A stretch of DNA of 64,000 nt from Eikenella corrodens (GCF_003990355.1 NZ_CP034670.1:2356001-2420000), one strand, 5' to 3'; counted from the stretch's first letter, positions 43,018 through 52,731 are shown. Notes: a model not told the origin generated them from the letters alone. Numbers and translations: made by a program.

Positions 43018-43851
43018 CTAGTAGCCCAAGCGTTGGCAGATGGTGGAAGACAATCCGGCCTGGTTGAGGGTGTAGAAATGCAGGCCGGGAGCGCCGTGGC
43101 GCAGGAGGCGGCCGCACATTTCGGTTACCACGTCCAGCCCCAAGGCTTTGATGGAGGCGGTGTCGTCGGCATAGGATTGCAGCTTCAGCCGAAGCCAGCG
43201 CGGAATTTCGGCGCCGCACATATCGGCAAAGCGGGCCAGCTTGGAGAAGTTGGCAATCGGCATGATGCCAGGCACGATGGGGATTTCCACACCGCGCCCG
43301 CGCACGTCGTCGAGGAAGCGGAAGTAGGCATCGGCATTGAAGAAAAACTGGGTGATGGCGGAATCGGCACCGGCTTTCACTTTGCGCACAAAGCTTTGGA
43401 TGTCGTCTTCGGCGCTGCGCGATTGCGGATGGTATTCGGGGTAGGCAGCCACTTCGATGTGGAACCAGTCGCCGAATCGGTGGCGGATGAGCTCCACCAG
43501 CTCGTTGGCGTGGTGCAGGCCGGTGGCGCCCAAGCCCATGCCGGAGGGGATGTCGCCGCGCAGGGCGAGCACATGGCGGATGCCTAAGTCTTTGTACTCC
43601 TGCAAGAGCTCGGTGAGCTCACCGGCATCCAGGCCTACGCAGGGGATGTGCGGGGCGGCGGCCATGCCTTCGGCAAGGATGTCGCGGATGGTTTGCATGG
43701 TGCCTTCACGGGTGGTGCCGCCTGCACCGGAGGTGCAGGAGAAAAATTCGGGCTGGTATTGGGAGAGTTGTTTGCGGGTGATTTTCTGTTTTTCGCGGCC
43801 TTCGGGCGTGCGGGTGGGGAAAAATTCGAAGCTGAGGGTATTGTGTTGCAT
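43018..43851 (-). CDS. metF: 5,10-methylenetetrahydrofolate reductase
   Basis: A 277-residue flavoprotein of the TIM-barrel MTHFR family, which makes 5-methyl-THF for methionine synthesis. SFEFFPTRTPEG contains the catalytic glutamate, TSGAGGTTREGTM, HVLALRGDIP with the folate-binding aspartate, and AITQFFFNADAYFRFLDD are conserved. The length is slightly short of the E. coli enzyme, as usual in Neisseriaceae. The ribosome-binding site is weak. Confidence 0.95.
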   Translation of the reverse strand: MQHNTLSFEFFPTRTPEGREKQKITRKQLSQYQPEFFSCTSGAGGTTREGTMQTIRDILAEGMAAAPHIPCVGLDAGELTELLQEYKDLGIRHVLALRGDIPSGMGLGATGLHHANELVELIRHRFGDWFHIEVAAYPEYHPQSRSAEDDIQSFVRKVKAGADSAITQFFFNADAYFRFLDDVRGRGVEIPIVPGIMPIANFSKLARFADMCGAEIPRWLRLKLQSYADDTASIKALGLDVVTEMCGRLLRHGAPGLHFYTLNQAGLSSTICQRLGY

Positions 43852-44103
43852 GATGGTGGGGAAAATAAATTCGGAAGAAAGGCGATACGGTAGCGGGCAG
43901 CGGGGGTTTAGGCAAGGGCGGCTGGCTGAAAAATCGGCGCGGGAGAATGAATGGGATTCATAATGAATGGTGGGCTACCTGAAACCAATTATCCGGAATG
44001 GGGCGGCTTTTCAGGTAGCCGCTTCGTTATCCGGCAGTAGAACAGCCGCCCTGGGTTTGCTACAATGCCCGTCCGTTTAACATAATTTAGTAGAAGGAAA
44101 CAC

Positions 44104-44556
44104 ATGAAAAAATCCGTTATCCTCGGCCTCGCCGCCCTGCTGGCCGCTCCCGTCCTGGCCGCCCCCGCCGGTTCATATCTGCCTGCAGCTCAGGAGCTTC
44201 ACAAACGAGTTGTAAAGGAGAGAGATCCGAGCGCCCGCCAAACCAACCTGTTCCAAGGCAGCGCCAAAACAGGTGAAACCAAAACCCACCAGGTCCAGCT
44301 CACCGCCGGAAAATACTACACTTTCTTCGCCGCCTGCGAATACAACTGCGACAACATCGACCTCACCCTCAAATCGGCAGATGGCAGTGAAGTCGAATCC
44401 GACACCGAATCCGACGACGCCCCCATGTTCAGCGTGCGCCCCGCCCGCACCGGCCGCTACACCTTAAGCGTAACCATTCCCGGCTGCAAAACCGCATCCG
44501 GCTGCAAATACAGCAGCCAGGTATTCGTGGGCAACCGCGACATCTTCGCCCGCTAA
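44104..44556 (+). CDS. Secreted four-cysteine protein, paralogue 3
   Basis: A 150-residue protein with a signal peptide (MKKSVILGLAALLAAPVLA, cleavage before APAG). The mature part carries LTAGKYYTFFAACEYNCDNIDLTL, APMFSVRPARTGRYTLSVTIPGC and SGCKYSSQVFVGN, aligning throughout with the two proteins at 9.9 and 10.7 kb although it lies 33 kb away. The four cysteines and the AGK.YTFF core are shared; the acidic loop (EVESDTESDD) is private to this copy. AAGGAAA precedes the ATG, and TACAAT at 44070-44075 may be a -10 element. Function unknown. Confidence 0.85.
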   Translation: MKKSVILGLAALLAAPVLAAPAGSYLPAAQELHKRVVKERDPSARQTNLFQGSAKTGETKTHQVQLTAGKYYTFFAACEYNCDNIDLTLKSADGSEVESDTESDDAPMFSVRPARTGRYTLSVTIPGCKTASGCKYSSQVFVGNRDIFAR

Positions 44557-44584
44557 CCGTGCCCCGCTATAGGCAACGGCAAAA

Positions 44585-44627
44585 CGGGCTACCTGAAATC
44601 CGCCGCACGGCGTTTTCAGGTAGCCCG
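44585..44627 (+). terminator. Inverted DUS hairpin after the third secreted paralogue
   Basis: CGGGCTACCTGAAA and TTTTCAGGTAGCCCG give a 14-15 bp stem with an inner GCCGCAC loop, followed by TTCTTTTG. Confidence 0.7.
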
Positions 44628-44707
44628 TTCTTTTGGGCAAACGGCCGATACGCAGGAAATGGAGGCCTGCCCTGCCCACTGGGTTTAACGGCATGGCAGC
44701 GAATAAG

Positions 44708-44776
44708 AAGGCTACCTGAAATTCCAGCTTCGCCGAAACCCGCTGGGCGGCGTGAAGCTGTGTTTTCAGGTAGCCT
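44708..44776. terminator. Inverted DUS pair between the secreted paralogue and ilvC
   Basis: AAGGCTACCTGAAA (44708) and TTTTCAGGTAGCCT (44763) bracket an inner sequence with AGCTTCGCCG and GGCGTGAAGCT arms that can extend the stem. It lies just after the ilvC 3' end on the minus strand. Confidence 0.55.
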
Positions 44777-44802
44777 GTTTTTAGGCAACTGCTTGCTGAT
44801 GA

Positions 44803-45816
<1,014 letters not shown>

Positions 45817-46176
45817 GTGGATTCCTTTTTTGGATTCGGTTAAACGGGGCGGACGGCGCGGCCGGTATGCGGTGCGGCGGGCTGGCGGGCTTGTGGCCGC
45901 TGCCGGCGGGCGGGCATAGCGGGAATAGGGTGGGAGGCGCTGTCGTATCGGGTGGCAATACTACCCGAATTTTGACAATTTGGCAGCTTTTTTAGACAAG
46001 AAATTTAGAATTGGCTGTTTTACGGGCAAAACAGGGTTAATTTTAGACATATTGTCTTATTGTAAGCTGTTAAGACTTCGTTCCGCTCCGTTTTAGCTTC
46101 GCAGAAACTCCGCTTCGCTCCGTTTTCAGGTAGCCTTATAATGCTGCCTGCGCCAATTTTTCAAAGAACCCACACC
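45817..46176. other. Intergenic region upstream of ilvC
   Basis: About 360 bp without a gene. The half next to ilvC is GC-rich; 45960-46070 is AT-rich, contains TTTTAGACA twice and probably holds the ilvC promoter, though no hexamer pair is clear. At 46085-46137 there is a copy of the DUS-linked motif TTAGCTTCGCAGAAACTCCG ending in TTTTCAGGTAGCCT. Confidence 0.5.
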
Positions 46177-46464
46177 ATGACCCATCAAGACCTCGGCCTG
46201 ATTTTCCTGCCCGCCGGCGTGCTGTGCATTTGCTTTGCCGGATTCTGGCAGCTGTATGTGATGCTTACCGAAAGCTACACCCTCAACCGCTTTAAAGACA
46301 AACAGCTGGTGTGGGTGGTGTCGCTGCTGTTTTTCAGCTTCAGCCTGGCCGTGTATTGGCTGTGCCCGAACGCGCGCAAAAAGGGCATCGTGTTTGCCCT
46401 GTTCGCCGTGGGCGGGGTGGTGATGTATGTGCTGGCGCGGCGCTGGCTGCCGTTTGCCAAATAA
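46177..46464 (+). CDS. Small inner-membrane protein, unknown function
   Basis: A protein of 95 residues with three hydrophobic segments (IFLPAGVLCICFAGFW, VVSLLFFSFSLAVYWLC and IVFALFAVGGVVMYVLA) joined by short charged loops. No family is recognised. I chose ATG 46177 because the 12 residues from an upstream in-frame ATG are not membrane-like. It stands alone between DUS-bearing spacers; a DUS hairpin (46468-46505) follows as probable terminator. Confidence 0.65.
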   Translation: MTHQDLGLIFLPAGVLCICFAGFWQLYVMLTESYTLNRFKDKQLVWVVSLLFFSFSLAVYWLCPNARKKGIVFALFAVGGVVMYVLARRWLPFAK

Positions 46465-46566
46465 TTTTCAGGTAGCCTCACGGCAAACGGCAGGCTACCT
46501 GAAACCATTTGATTCATACGCCATAGCTATTTTCCATTTTAATTTTGTTGCCGCTTCATTTATTCG

Positions 46567-46667
46567 TCAATGCGTTGCAGCTTGCACCTTAGCTTCGCAG
46601 AAACTTAGCCTTGGCTACGCCAAGACATCGTTTTAACTTCGTTGAAGCTAGCACTTTCAGGTAGCCT
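46567..46667 (+). repeat. Left arm of a ~100-bp inverted repeat flanking ybaK
   Basis: It runs from TCAATGCGTTGCAGCTTGCA through TTAGCTTCGCAGAAACTTAG, CCTTGGCTACGCCAAG and TTCGTTGAAGCTAGCAC to TTTCAGGTAGCC. Its reverse complement recurs at 47181-47279 with only a few differences. The arm ends 3-4 bases before the ybaK start, so it forms the gene's leader. Confidence 0.9.
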
Positions 46668-46670
46668 TTC

Positions 46671-47156
46671 ATGAGTAAACCCCACCATCCCGTTACCCCC
46701 GCAATCCGTTTTCTGCGCGCGCACAAAATCGAGCACACCGCCATGCAGTATCCCTATGAAGAGCACGGCGGCACGGCGCATTCCGCCGAGTGCCTCGGCA
46801 TCGACGAACACCAAATCGTCAAAACCATCGTGTTGATTAACGAACACAAAAAAGGCCTGATTGTGCTGATGCACGGCGACCGCCAAATCTCCACCCGCAA
46901 CCTCGCCCGCCAGCTCGGCATGAAACACGTGGAGCTGGCCGCGCACGATCAGGCGCATAAATGGACGGGCTATTTTGTGGGCGGCACCAGCCCCTTCGGC
47001 TGCCGCACCGCACTGCCGGTGTATGCCGAGCGCAGCATCTGGGATTTGCCGCTGATGTATATCAACGGCGGCGGCCGCGGCCTGTTTGTAACCGTTGCCC
47101 CCGCCCCCGCGCTCGCCGCGCTGAATGCACAACCGGTGGAAGTGGCGGTGGATTAG
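46671..47156 (+). CDS. ybaK: Cys-tRNA(Pro)/Cys-tRNA(Cys) deacylase YbaK
   Basis: A 161-residue YbaK/EbsC-fold protein. TPAIRFLRAHKIEHTAMQYPYEEHG near the N terminus, IVKTIVLINEHKKGLIVLMHGDRQIS with the central lysine of the KT motif, and FVGGTSPFGCRTALPVYAE are typical. It removes cysteine mischarged on tRNA-Pro. The whole gene is enclosed by near-perfect ~100-bp inverted repeats, and no Shine-Dalgarno sequence is visible because the DUS of the left arm occupies that site. Confidence 0.92.
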   Translation: MSKPHHPVTPAIRFLRAHKIEHTAMQYPYEEHGGTAHSAECLGIDEHQIVKTIVLINEHKKGLIVLMHGDRQISTRNLARQLGMKHVELAAHDQAHKWTGYFVGGTSPFGCRTALPVYAERSIWDLPLMYINGGGRGLFVTVAPAPALAALNAQPVEVAVD

Positions 47157-47180
47157 CCGCCTTGGGCGCGGTATATAAAG

Positions 47181-47279
47181 ACTACCTGAAAGTGCTAGCT
47201 TCAACGAAGTTAAAACGATGTCTTGGCGTAGCCAAGGCTAAGTTTCTGCGAAGCTAAAACGCAAGCTGCAACGCAGTGA
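47181..47279 (-). repeat. Right arm of the inverted repeat flanking ybaK
   Basis: It begins ACTACCTGAAAGTGCTAGC and ends GCAAGCTGCAACGCAGTGA, the reverse complement of 46567-46667 with few mismatches, among them the first base of the DUS core. It starts 24 bases after the ybaK stop codon. Confidence 0.9.
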
Positions 47280-47489
47280 GAATAAGTGGTGTGAATTGCT
47301 ACGAAACTAAAGTTTCAGGTAGCCTTAATCTGCTAAAATCCGTTTTTTCATCAATCCAAACAACAGTTGCTCAAAATAGAAACCAGGCCGTGCAGTGAGC
47401 CAATGCCATATTGTTTCTATTTGGATAACGATAAACACTCGGCAGCCCGAACTTGCTTCAGGCTGCCGCGCCCCTTATGTCGGTACACT

Positions 47490-50400
47490 ATGAATCTTCC
47501 TCTGCCCAAACCCGCACAAAAGTCCCGCTGGCCGCAGCTTTCCGCCGGCAGCCTGCCTTATTTCCTTACCTCCGCCCTGCCGGAAAAACCGCTCAAGCTC
47601 GTGCTCACGCCCGATGCCGAAACCGCGCTGCGCCTGCAAACCGCGTGGCAATTCTTCCGCCCGCAGGACAACGCGCTGTTCCTGCCCGATTGGGAAACGC
47701 TGCCTTACGAGCGCTTCTCGCCGCATCAGGATTTGGTGTCCGAGCGGCTTTCCGTGCTGTGGCAGCTTAAAAACGGCGCGGCGGACGTGCTGTTCGCGCC
47801 CGTGTCCACCGCCATGCAGCGGCTTGCGCCGCCGTCTTTCCTGATGGGGCGCACGTTTTGGCTGAAAACGGGACAGATGCTGGATTTGGACAGGCTGCGC
47901 GAAAACCTGGTGGAAGCGGGTTATGCCGCCGTGTCCAACGTGGTGGCGGCGGGCGAATTTGCTGTGCGCGGCGGGATTGTGGACCTGTTCCCCATGGGCG
48001 CGGATTTCCCCTATCGCATTGATTTATTTGACAATGAAATCGACAGCATCAAAACCTTCGACCCGGATACGCAGCGCACACTCGCGCCCGTGTCCGAAAT
48101 CCGTCTGCTGCCCGCGCACGAGTTTCCCACCGATGCCGACGCGCAAAAAATCTTCCGCAACCGTTTCCGCGAGGAAATTCCAAGCAATCCGAACGAGGCG
48201 ACCGTGTACCAAGCCGTGGGCAAGGGACAGTTCGGCGCGGGCGTGGAATATTATCTGCCGCTGTTTTTTGAAGACGGCTGCGCCAGCCTGTTCGACTACA
48301 TCGGCGAAAACGCTCTGGCCGTATGCGTGGGCGATGTGCACGCCGAAGCCGTGCGCTTCGAAGGCGAAATTAAATCGCGTTACGCGCTGGCGCAGGGCGA
48401 CCCAAGCTATCCGCCTCTGCACCCGCAGCATTTGTATCTTGCTGCCGACCGATTTTCAGGTAGCCTGAAAGCCTATCCGCAAATCTGGCCCGATCTTTCC
48501 GCCGCCTCGCCCCACGCTTTGCCCGATGTGGCGGTAAACCGCCAATCCGAACAGCCGCTGGCTGCGTTGCAAGATTTTCAGGCAGCCTTTGGCGGCCGTA
48601 TTTTACTGTGCGCCGAAAGCGCCGGCCGGCGCGAAACCATGCTCGGCTTCTTCGCCCAGCACGGCCTGAAACCCAAACCTGTAGCCGGTTGGCAGGCGTT
48701 TTTAGATGACAACGCGCCGCTGTGCATCACGGTTACGCCCTTGGCAGAAGGCTTCCAATTGGGCGGGCAGCCTGAAAAGGCTGCGGACGGATTTTCAGGT
48801 AGCCTCAATGCAGACGAAAGGCAGCCTGAAAACACCATCCGCTATGCTGATGGCAGCCAGATAAGGCTTGGCGATCGGGTGCGTGTCGGTAACAGGGAAG
48901 GACGGATTGTGCTGGTGTTCGGGCAGGGTTCGTCTGCCTACCGGTTAGACGAAACCCTTGCCTACACACCGAGGCATGGCGTGTTGGCCGAGTTTGCCGT
49001 ATCAGGTGATTCCCGTCCTCTGCATGTGCATTATGAAAGCGGAAGCCAAGCTGCTGAATTGGTACTGCTTAATCGTGCCGAAAGGCAGCCTGAAAACACC
49101 GCACCTGAGTTTTCAGGCAGCCTCAACGCACAAAGCAGCCTGCACCCTTCAATCGGGCAGCAATCTGCCCCCTCCCCCGTGAGGGAGGGCTGGGGAGAGG
49201 GCAACACGTCCGCGCCCCAAACCGAAATTTCTGCCGCCGCAGCAAGCCCTCTCCCTAATCCTCTCCCGCAGGAGAGGGGACAAAGTGCTGAAACCTCAAA
49301 GGCTTCAGGCTACCTGAAAACGGGTGCAACGGGTTTCTGCGAAGCTAAAACAGAAAGCAGCCTGCACACCGAAAGGCTACCTGAAAACGGTGCGGATAAA
49401 CTTTCAGGTAGCCCCAACGCCGAAAGCAGCCTGCACCCTTCAATCGGGCAGCAACCCGCCCCCTCCCCCGTGGGGGAGGGCTGGGGAGAGGGCAAAACGC
49501 CCGCCTTCCCAAACGAAATTTCCGCCGAAAGCAGCCTGCACCTTGCCGTCATTACCGAATCCGAGCTGTATCAATACGTTGCCCGTTCGCGCGTCCACAG
49601 CCGCCGCAAGAAACACACCGCCGTGTCGGACGGTAGCCTGCGCGATTTGGCGGAAATCAGCATCGGTGATCCCGTGGTGCACGAAGAACACGGCATCGGG
49701 CGGTATCGCGGGCTGGTGCTGATGGGCGAAGATGAAATGCTGCAACTCGAATACGCCAACGAGGCGCAGCTCTATATCCCTGTTTCGCAACTGCATTTAA
49801 TCAGCCGCTACTCCGGCCAGGCGCATGAAAACGTCGCCCTGCACAAGCTTGGCAGCGGCGCGTGGAACAAAGCGAAGCGCAAAGCTGCCGAAAAAGCGCG
49901 CGACACCGCCGCCGAGTTGCTCAATCTCTACGCCCAACGCGCCGCCCAATCGGGACACAAGTTTGAAATCAACGAGTTGGACTATCAGGCGTTTGCCGAC
50001 GGCTTCGGCTACGAGGAAACCAAAGACCAGGCCGCCGCCATCGCCGCCGTGATTAAAGATTTGACACAGGCGAAGCCGATGGACCGCCTCGTGTGCGGTG
50101 ATGTCGGCTTCGGCAAAACCGAAGTCGCCCTGCGCGCCGCGTTTGTGGCGGTGATGGGCGGCAAACAGGTCGCCGTACTCGCCCCGACCACGCTTCTGGT
50201 CGAGCAGCACGCGCAAAACTTCGCCGACCGCTTCGCCGATTTCCCCGTGAAAGTCGCCAGCCTTTCGCGTTTCAACAACAGCAAAGCCACCAAAGCCGCG
50301 CTGGAAGGCATGGCGGACGGCACGGTCGATATCGTTATCGGTACGCACAAATTGGTTCAGGACGACATAAAATTCAAAAACTTAGGCTTAGTGATTATTG

Positions 50401-51671
50401 ATGAAGAACACCGCTTTGGCGTGCGCCAGAAAGAGCAGCTCAAACGCCTGCGTGCCAATGTCGATATCCTCACCATGACCGCCACGCCGATTCCGCGCAC
50501 CCTCAGCATGGCGCTCGAAGGCCTGCGCGACTTCTCGCTGATTACCACTGCGCCCAGCCGCCGCCTCGCCGTCAAAACCTTTGTCAAACCGTTCAGCGAA
50601 GGCAGCGTGCGCGAAGCCGTATTGCGCGAACTCAAACGCGGCGGGCAGGTATTTTTCCTGCACAATGAAGTAGATACGATTGAGAATATGCGCGAGCGGC
50701 TGGAAACCCTGCTGCCCGAAGCCCGCATCGGCGTGGCGCACGGACAACTGCGCGAGCGCGAGCTGGAGCAAGTCATGCGCGACTTTTTGCAGCAAAGATT
50801 CAATGTATTGCTCTGTTCCACCATCATCGAAACCGGCATCGACATCCCCAACGCCAACACCATCATCATCAACCGCGCCGACAAATTCGGGCTGGCGCAA
50901 CTGCACCAGCTTCGCGGTCGCGTCGGCCGCAGCCACCACCAAGCCTACGCCTACCTGCTCACGTCCGAATACATCACCAAAGACGCAGAAAAACGCCTCG
51001 ACGCCATCGCGGCGGCAGACGAACTCGGCGCAGGTTTCACCCTCGCCATGCAGGATCTGGAAATCCGCGGCGCAGGCGAAATCCTCGGCGAAGGTCAGTC
51101 CGGCGAAATGATACAGGTCGGCTTCACGCTCTACACCGAAATGCTCAAACAAGCCGTGCGCGACCTCAAAAAAGGCCGCCAGCCCGACCTCGACGCACCA
51201 TTGGGCATCACCACCGAAATCAAACTGCACAGCCCCGCCCTGCTGCCCGAAAGCTACTGCCCCGACATCCACGAACGGCTCGTCCTCTACAAACGCCTCG
51301 CCGTCTGCGAAACCGTGCAGCAAATCAACGCCATACACGAAGAACTCGTCGACCGCTTCGGCCTGCCCGAACAACCCGTCAAAACCCTCATCGAAAGCCA
51401 CCACCTGCGGCTCGCCGCAAAAGAATTGGGCATAGACGCCATCGACGCCACCAGCGAAGCCGTTACCGTTACCTTCGGCAAACACCACCAAATCGACCCG
51501 ACAGAAATCATCCTGCTGATTCGGAGCGATAGAAACTACCGGCTGGCCGGGGCGGATAAATTGAAGTTTACGGCTCAGATGGAGGATGTGGAGATGAGAA
51601 TTAAGACGGTGAAGAGTGTGTTGAGAAGGTTGAAGATGGGGATGGTAACGAAAGGGGGAGAGGCTGGCTGA
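47490..51671 (+). CDS. mfd: Transcription-repair coupling factor Mfd with a large DUS-rich insertion
   Basis: 1393 residues against about 1150 in E. coli. The N-terminal UvrB-homology module runs to about residue 420. Residues ~425-683 are an insertion (described separately). After it come the RNA-polymerase-interacting domain (IGDPVVHEEHGIGRYRGL), the helicase motor with Walker A (CGDVGFGKTEVA) and DEEH box (VIIDEEHRFGVRQ), the TRG region (LRGRVGRSHHQAYAYLL) and the C-terminal TRCF domain. Mfd removes stalled RNA polymerase and recruits UvrA. I chose ATG 47490, which gives the usual N terminus; the longer frame adds 41 residues without homology. Confidence 0.93.
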   Translation: MNLPLPKPAQKSRWPQLSAGSLPYFLTSALPEKPLKLVLTPDAETALRLQTAWQFFRPQDNALFLPDWETLPYERFSPHQDLVSERLSVLWQLKNGAADVLFAPVSTAMQRLAPPSFLMGRTFWLKTGQMLDLDRLRENLVEAGYAAVSNVVAAGEFAVRGGIVDLFPMGADFPYRIDLFDNEIDSIKTFDPDTQRTLAPVSEIRLLPAHEFPTDADAQKIFRNRFREEIPSNPNEATVYQAVGKGQFGAGVEYYLPLFFEDGCASLFDYIGENALAVCVGDVHAEAVRFEGEIKSRYALAQGDPSYPPLHPQHLYLAADRFSGSLKAYPQIWPDLSAASPHALPDVAVNRQSEQPLAALQDFQAAFGGRILLCAESAGRRETMLGFFAQHGLKPKPVAGWQAFLDDNAPLCITVTPLAEGFQLGGQPEKAADGFSGSLNADERQPENTIRYADGSQIRLGDRVRVGNREGRIVLVFGQGSSAYRLDETLAYTPRHGVLAEFAVSGDSRPLHVHYESGSQAAELVLLNRAERQPENTAPEFSGSLNAQSSLHPSIGQQSAPSPVREGWGEGNTSAPQTEISAAAASPLPNPLPQERGQSAETSKASGYLKTGATGFCEAKTESSLHTERLPENGADKLSGSPNAESSLHPSIGQQPAPSPVGEGWGEGKTPAFPNEISAESSLHLAVITESELYQYVARSRVHSRRKKHTAVSDGSLRDLAEISIGDPVVHEEHGIGRYRGLVLMGEDEMLQLEYANEAQLYIPVSQLHLISRYSGQAHENVALHKLGSGAWNKAKRKAAEKARDTAAELLNLYAQRAAQSGHKFEINELDYQAFADGFGYEETKDQAAAIAAVIKDLTQAKPMDRLVCGDVGFGKTEVALRAAFVAVMGGKQVAVLAPTTLLVEQHAQNFADRFADFPVKVASLSRFNNSKATKAALEGMADGTVDIVIGTHKLVQDDIKFKNLGLVIIDEEHRFGVRQKEQLKRLRANVDILTMTATPIPRTLSMALEGLRDFSLITTAPSRRLAVKTFVKPFSEGSVREAVLRELKRGGQVFFLHNEVDTIENMRERLETLLPEARIGVAHGQLRERELEQVMRDFLQQRFNVLLCSTIIETGIDIPNANTIIINRADKFGLAQLHQLRGRVGRSHHQAYAYLLTSEYITKDAEKRLDAIAAADELGAGFTLAMQDLEIRGAGEILGEGQSGEMIQVGFTLYTEMLKQAVRDLKKGRQPDLDAPLGITTEIKLHSPALLPESYCPDIHERLVLYKRLAVCETVQQINAIHEELVDRFGLPEQPVKTLIESHHLRLAAKELGIDAIDATSEAVTVTFGKHHQIDPTEIILLIRSDRNYRLAGADKLKFTAQMEDVEMRIKTVKSVLRRLKMGMVTKGGEAG
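48764..49541 (+). repeat. Mosaic insertion inside mfd built of DUS words and direct repeats
   Basis: About 260 codons absent from E. coli Mfd. It contains DUS of four dialects: eik (AGGCTACCTGAA, e.g. 48792, 49313, 49376), king (AGGCAGCCTGAA at 48819 and 49083), sim-type (TTCAGGCAGCCT at 49112) and king3 (AAGCAGCCTGCA at 49133, 49355, 49424 and 49529). A ~100-bp direct repeat (about 49126-49229 and 49417-49524) encodes SSLHPSIGQQ-APSPV-EGWGEG twice. Between 48836 and 49075 lies a small domain-like part, YADGSQIRLGDRVRVGNREG. All remains in frame. Confidence 0.85.
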
Positions 51672-51736
51672 AAAGGTACAGGGGGGTAGTATGTCTAGCA
51701 TTGATGTCCAACAGGTAAAACCGAAAAGGAAATGGT

Positions 51737-52504
51737 ATGACTGTGTTGAAAGTTTTTAAGAATGAGCCCAATGATGTGGAGTATTTCAAGTGGCTGGCAA
51801 CAAATCCTGATGGTTATGTATTAAATATTGCGCTTAGCCATTACCATTTGTACCCAATGATTCATGCTGCCAAATGCCATCACGTTAGCAGTGATAAAAC
51901 GATAAATTACACTACTCAAAACTATTACAAGGTCTGTTCTAATTCTATTGCCGAACTGGAAGCCTATTCTTGGCAGGAGCACCGCAAAGCCCTAACTCCA
52001 TGCAAAACATGTATGGGAGAATACACTCCTACTTTTCAGGTAGCCTCTCAACAATCCTTAGAAGATGATCTAGATGAGCTTAACCAACGCTTAGAATCTG
52101 CATCAACTGAAGAAACTAAAACTGAAATCCAACGCCTGATTACCACCCGCAGAGGTCAAGGCGAATTCAGAAACGGCGTATTGAAACGGTATCCGCAATG
52201 CCCCATCAGCGGTGTAGATATGCCAGAATTGCTGATTGCCAGCCATATCAAACCTTGGTGTGACTGCAATGATGATAACGAACGGCTTGACCAGTACAAC
52301 GGCTTGATGCTTGCTCCGAATATTGATGCCTTGTTTGATAGTGGGCTGATTACGTTTGAATCTGATGGCAAAATTCGTATTAGTAAAAGGCTTTCTGAAA
52401 AAAACTTGTTCCGACTTGGTATCTCTCTTGATGTGGTATTAGAAATCCACCCTGACAGCGAAAAATATTTTGAGTGGCATCGAAATAAGGTATTTAAACC
52501 ATAG
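51737..52504 (+). CDS. HNH endonuclease family protein
   Basis: 255 residues. The C-terminal half has an HNH nuclease core: IASHIKPW (His170), RLDQYNGLMLAP (Asn188) and NIDALFDSG (Asp197), as in HNH_2-type restriction-like endonucleases. The N-terminal ~95 residues hold four scattered cysteines (C47, C67, C89, C92) that could bind zinc. The two halves meet at residues 99-104 (TFQVAS), exactly where an in-frame DUS (52034-52047) lies, so a DUS-mediated domain join is possible. AAGGA precedes the start. The gene is more AT-rich than mfd. Host defence or DNA processing is inference. Confidence 0.8.
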   Translation: MTVLKVFKNEPNDVEYFKWLATNPDGYVLNIALSHYHLYPMIHAAKCHHVSSDKTINYTTQNYYKVCSNSIAELEAYSWQEHRKALTPCKTCMGEYTPTFQVASQQSLEDDLDELNQRLESASTEETKTEIQRLITTRRGQGEFRNGVLKRYPQCPISGVDMPELLIASHIKPWCDCNDDNERLDQYNGLMLAPNIDALFDSGLITFESDGKIRISKRLSEKNLFRLGISLDVVLEIHPDSEKYFEWHRNKVFKP

Positions 52505-52549
52505 CGTAGGTGGTAAACGTGGCCAGCATCATCGTCTGCAAGATCGTCT

Positions 52550-52595
52550 AAAAGGCTACCTGAAACTGCAAATCTCCGTTTCAGGTAGCCTTTTT
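52550..52595 (+). terminator. Inverted DUS hairpin after the HNH gene
   Basis: AAAAGGCTACCTGAAA and TTTCAGGTAGCCTTTTT form a 15-bp stem ending in five T, a convincing terminator. Confidence 0.8.
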
Positions 52596-52731
52596 GATGA
52601 GGCATCTTCGCTCTCTTGCCGATACTTGCAACAGATTACCTGCAAATTCCCTCCACACCCGCCTGCTGCTTGGCAGGCGGGTGCTTTTCAGGTAGCCTTT
52701 CTCTTTTTCCAAATCCTATTCTCCGCCCGCC

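Noticed and set aside
49126..49524. Possibility that the duplicated block in mfd is an intergenic repeat separating two genes
   Set aside because: The frame stays open through the whole block, and the parts before and after are the two halves of one Mfd protein.
50388..51701. A 437-codon frame antisense to the end of mfd
   Set aside because: It lies wholly opposite the conserved helicase domains of Mfd and shows no motif of its own.
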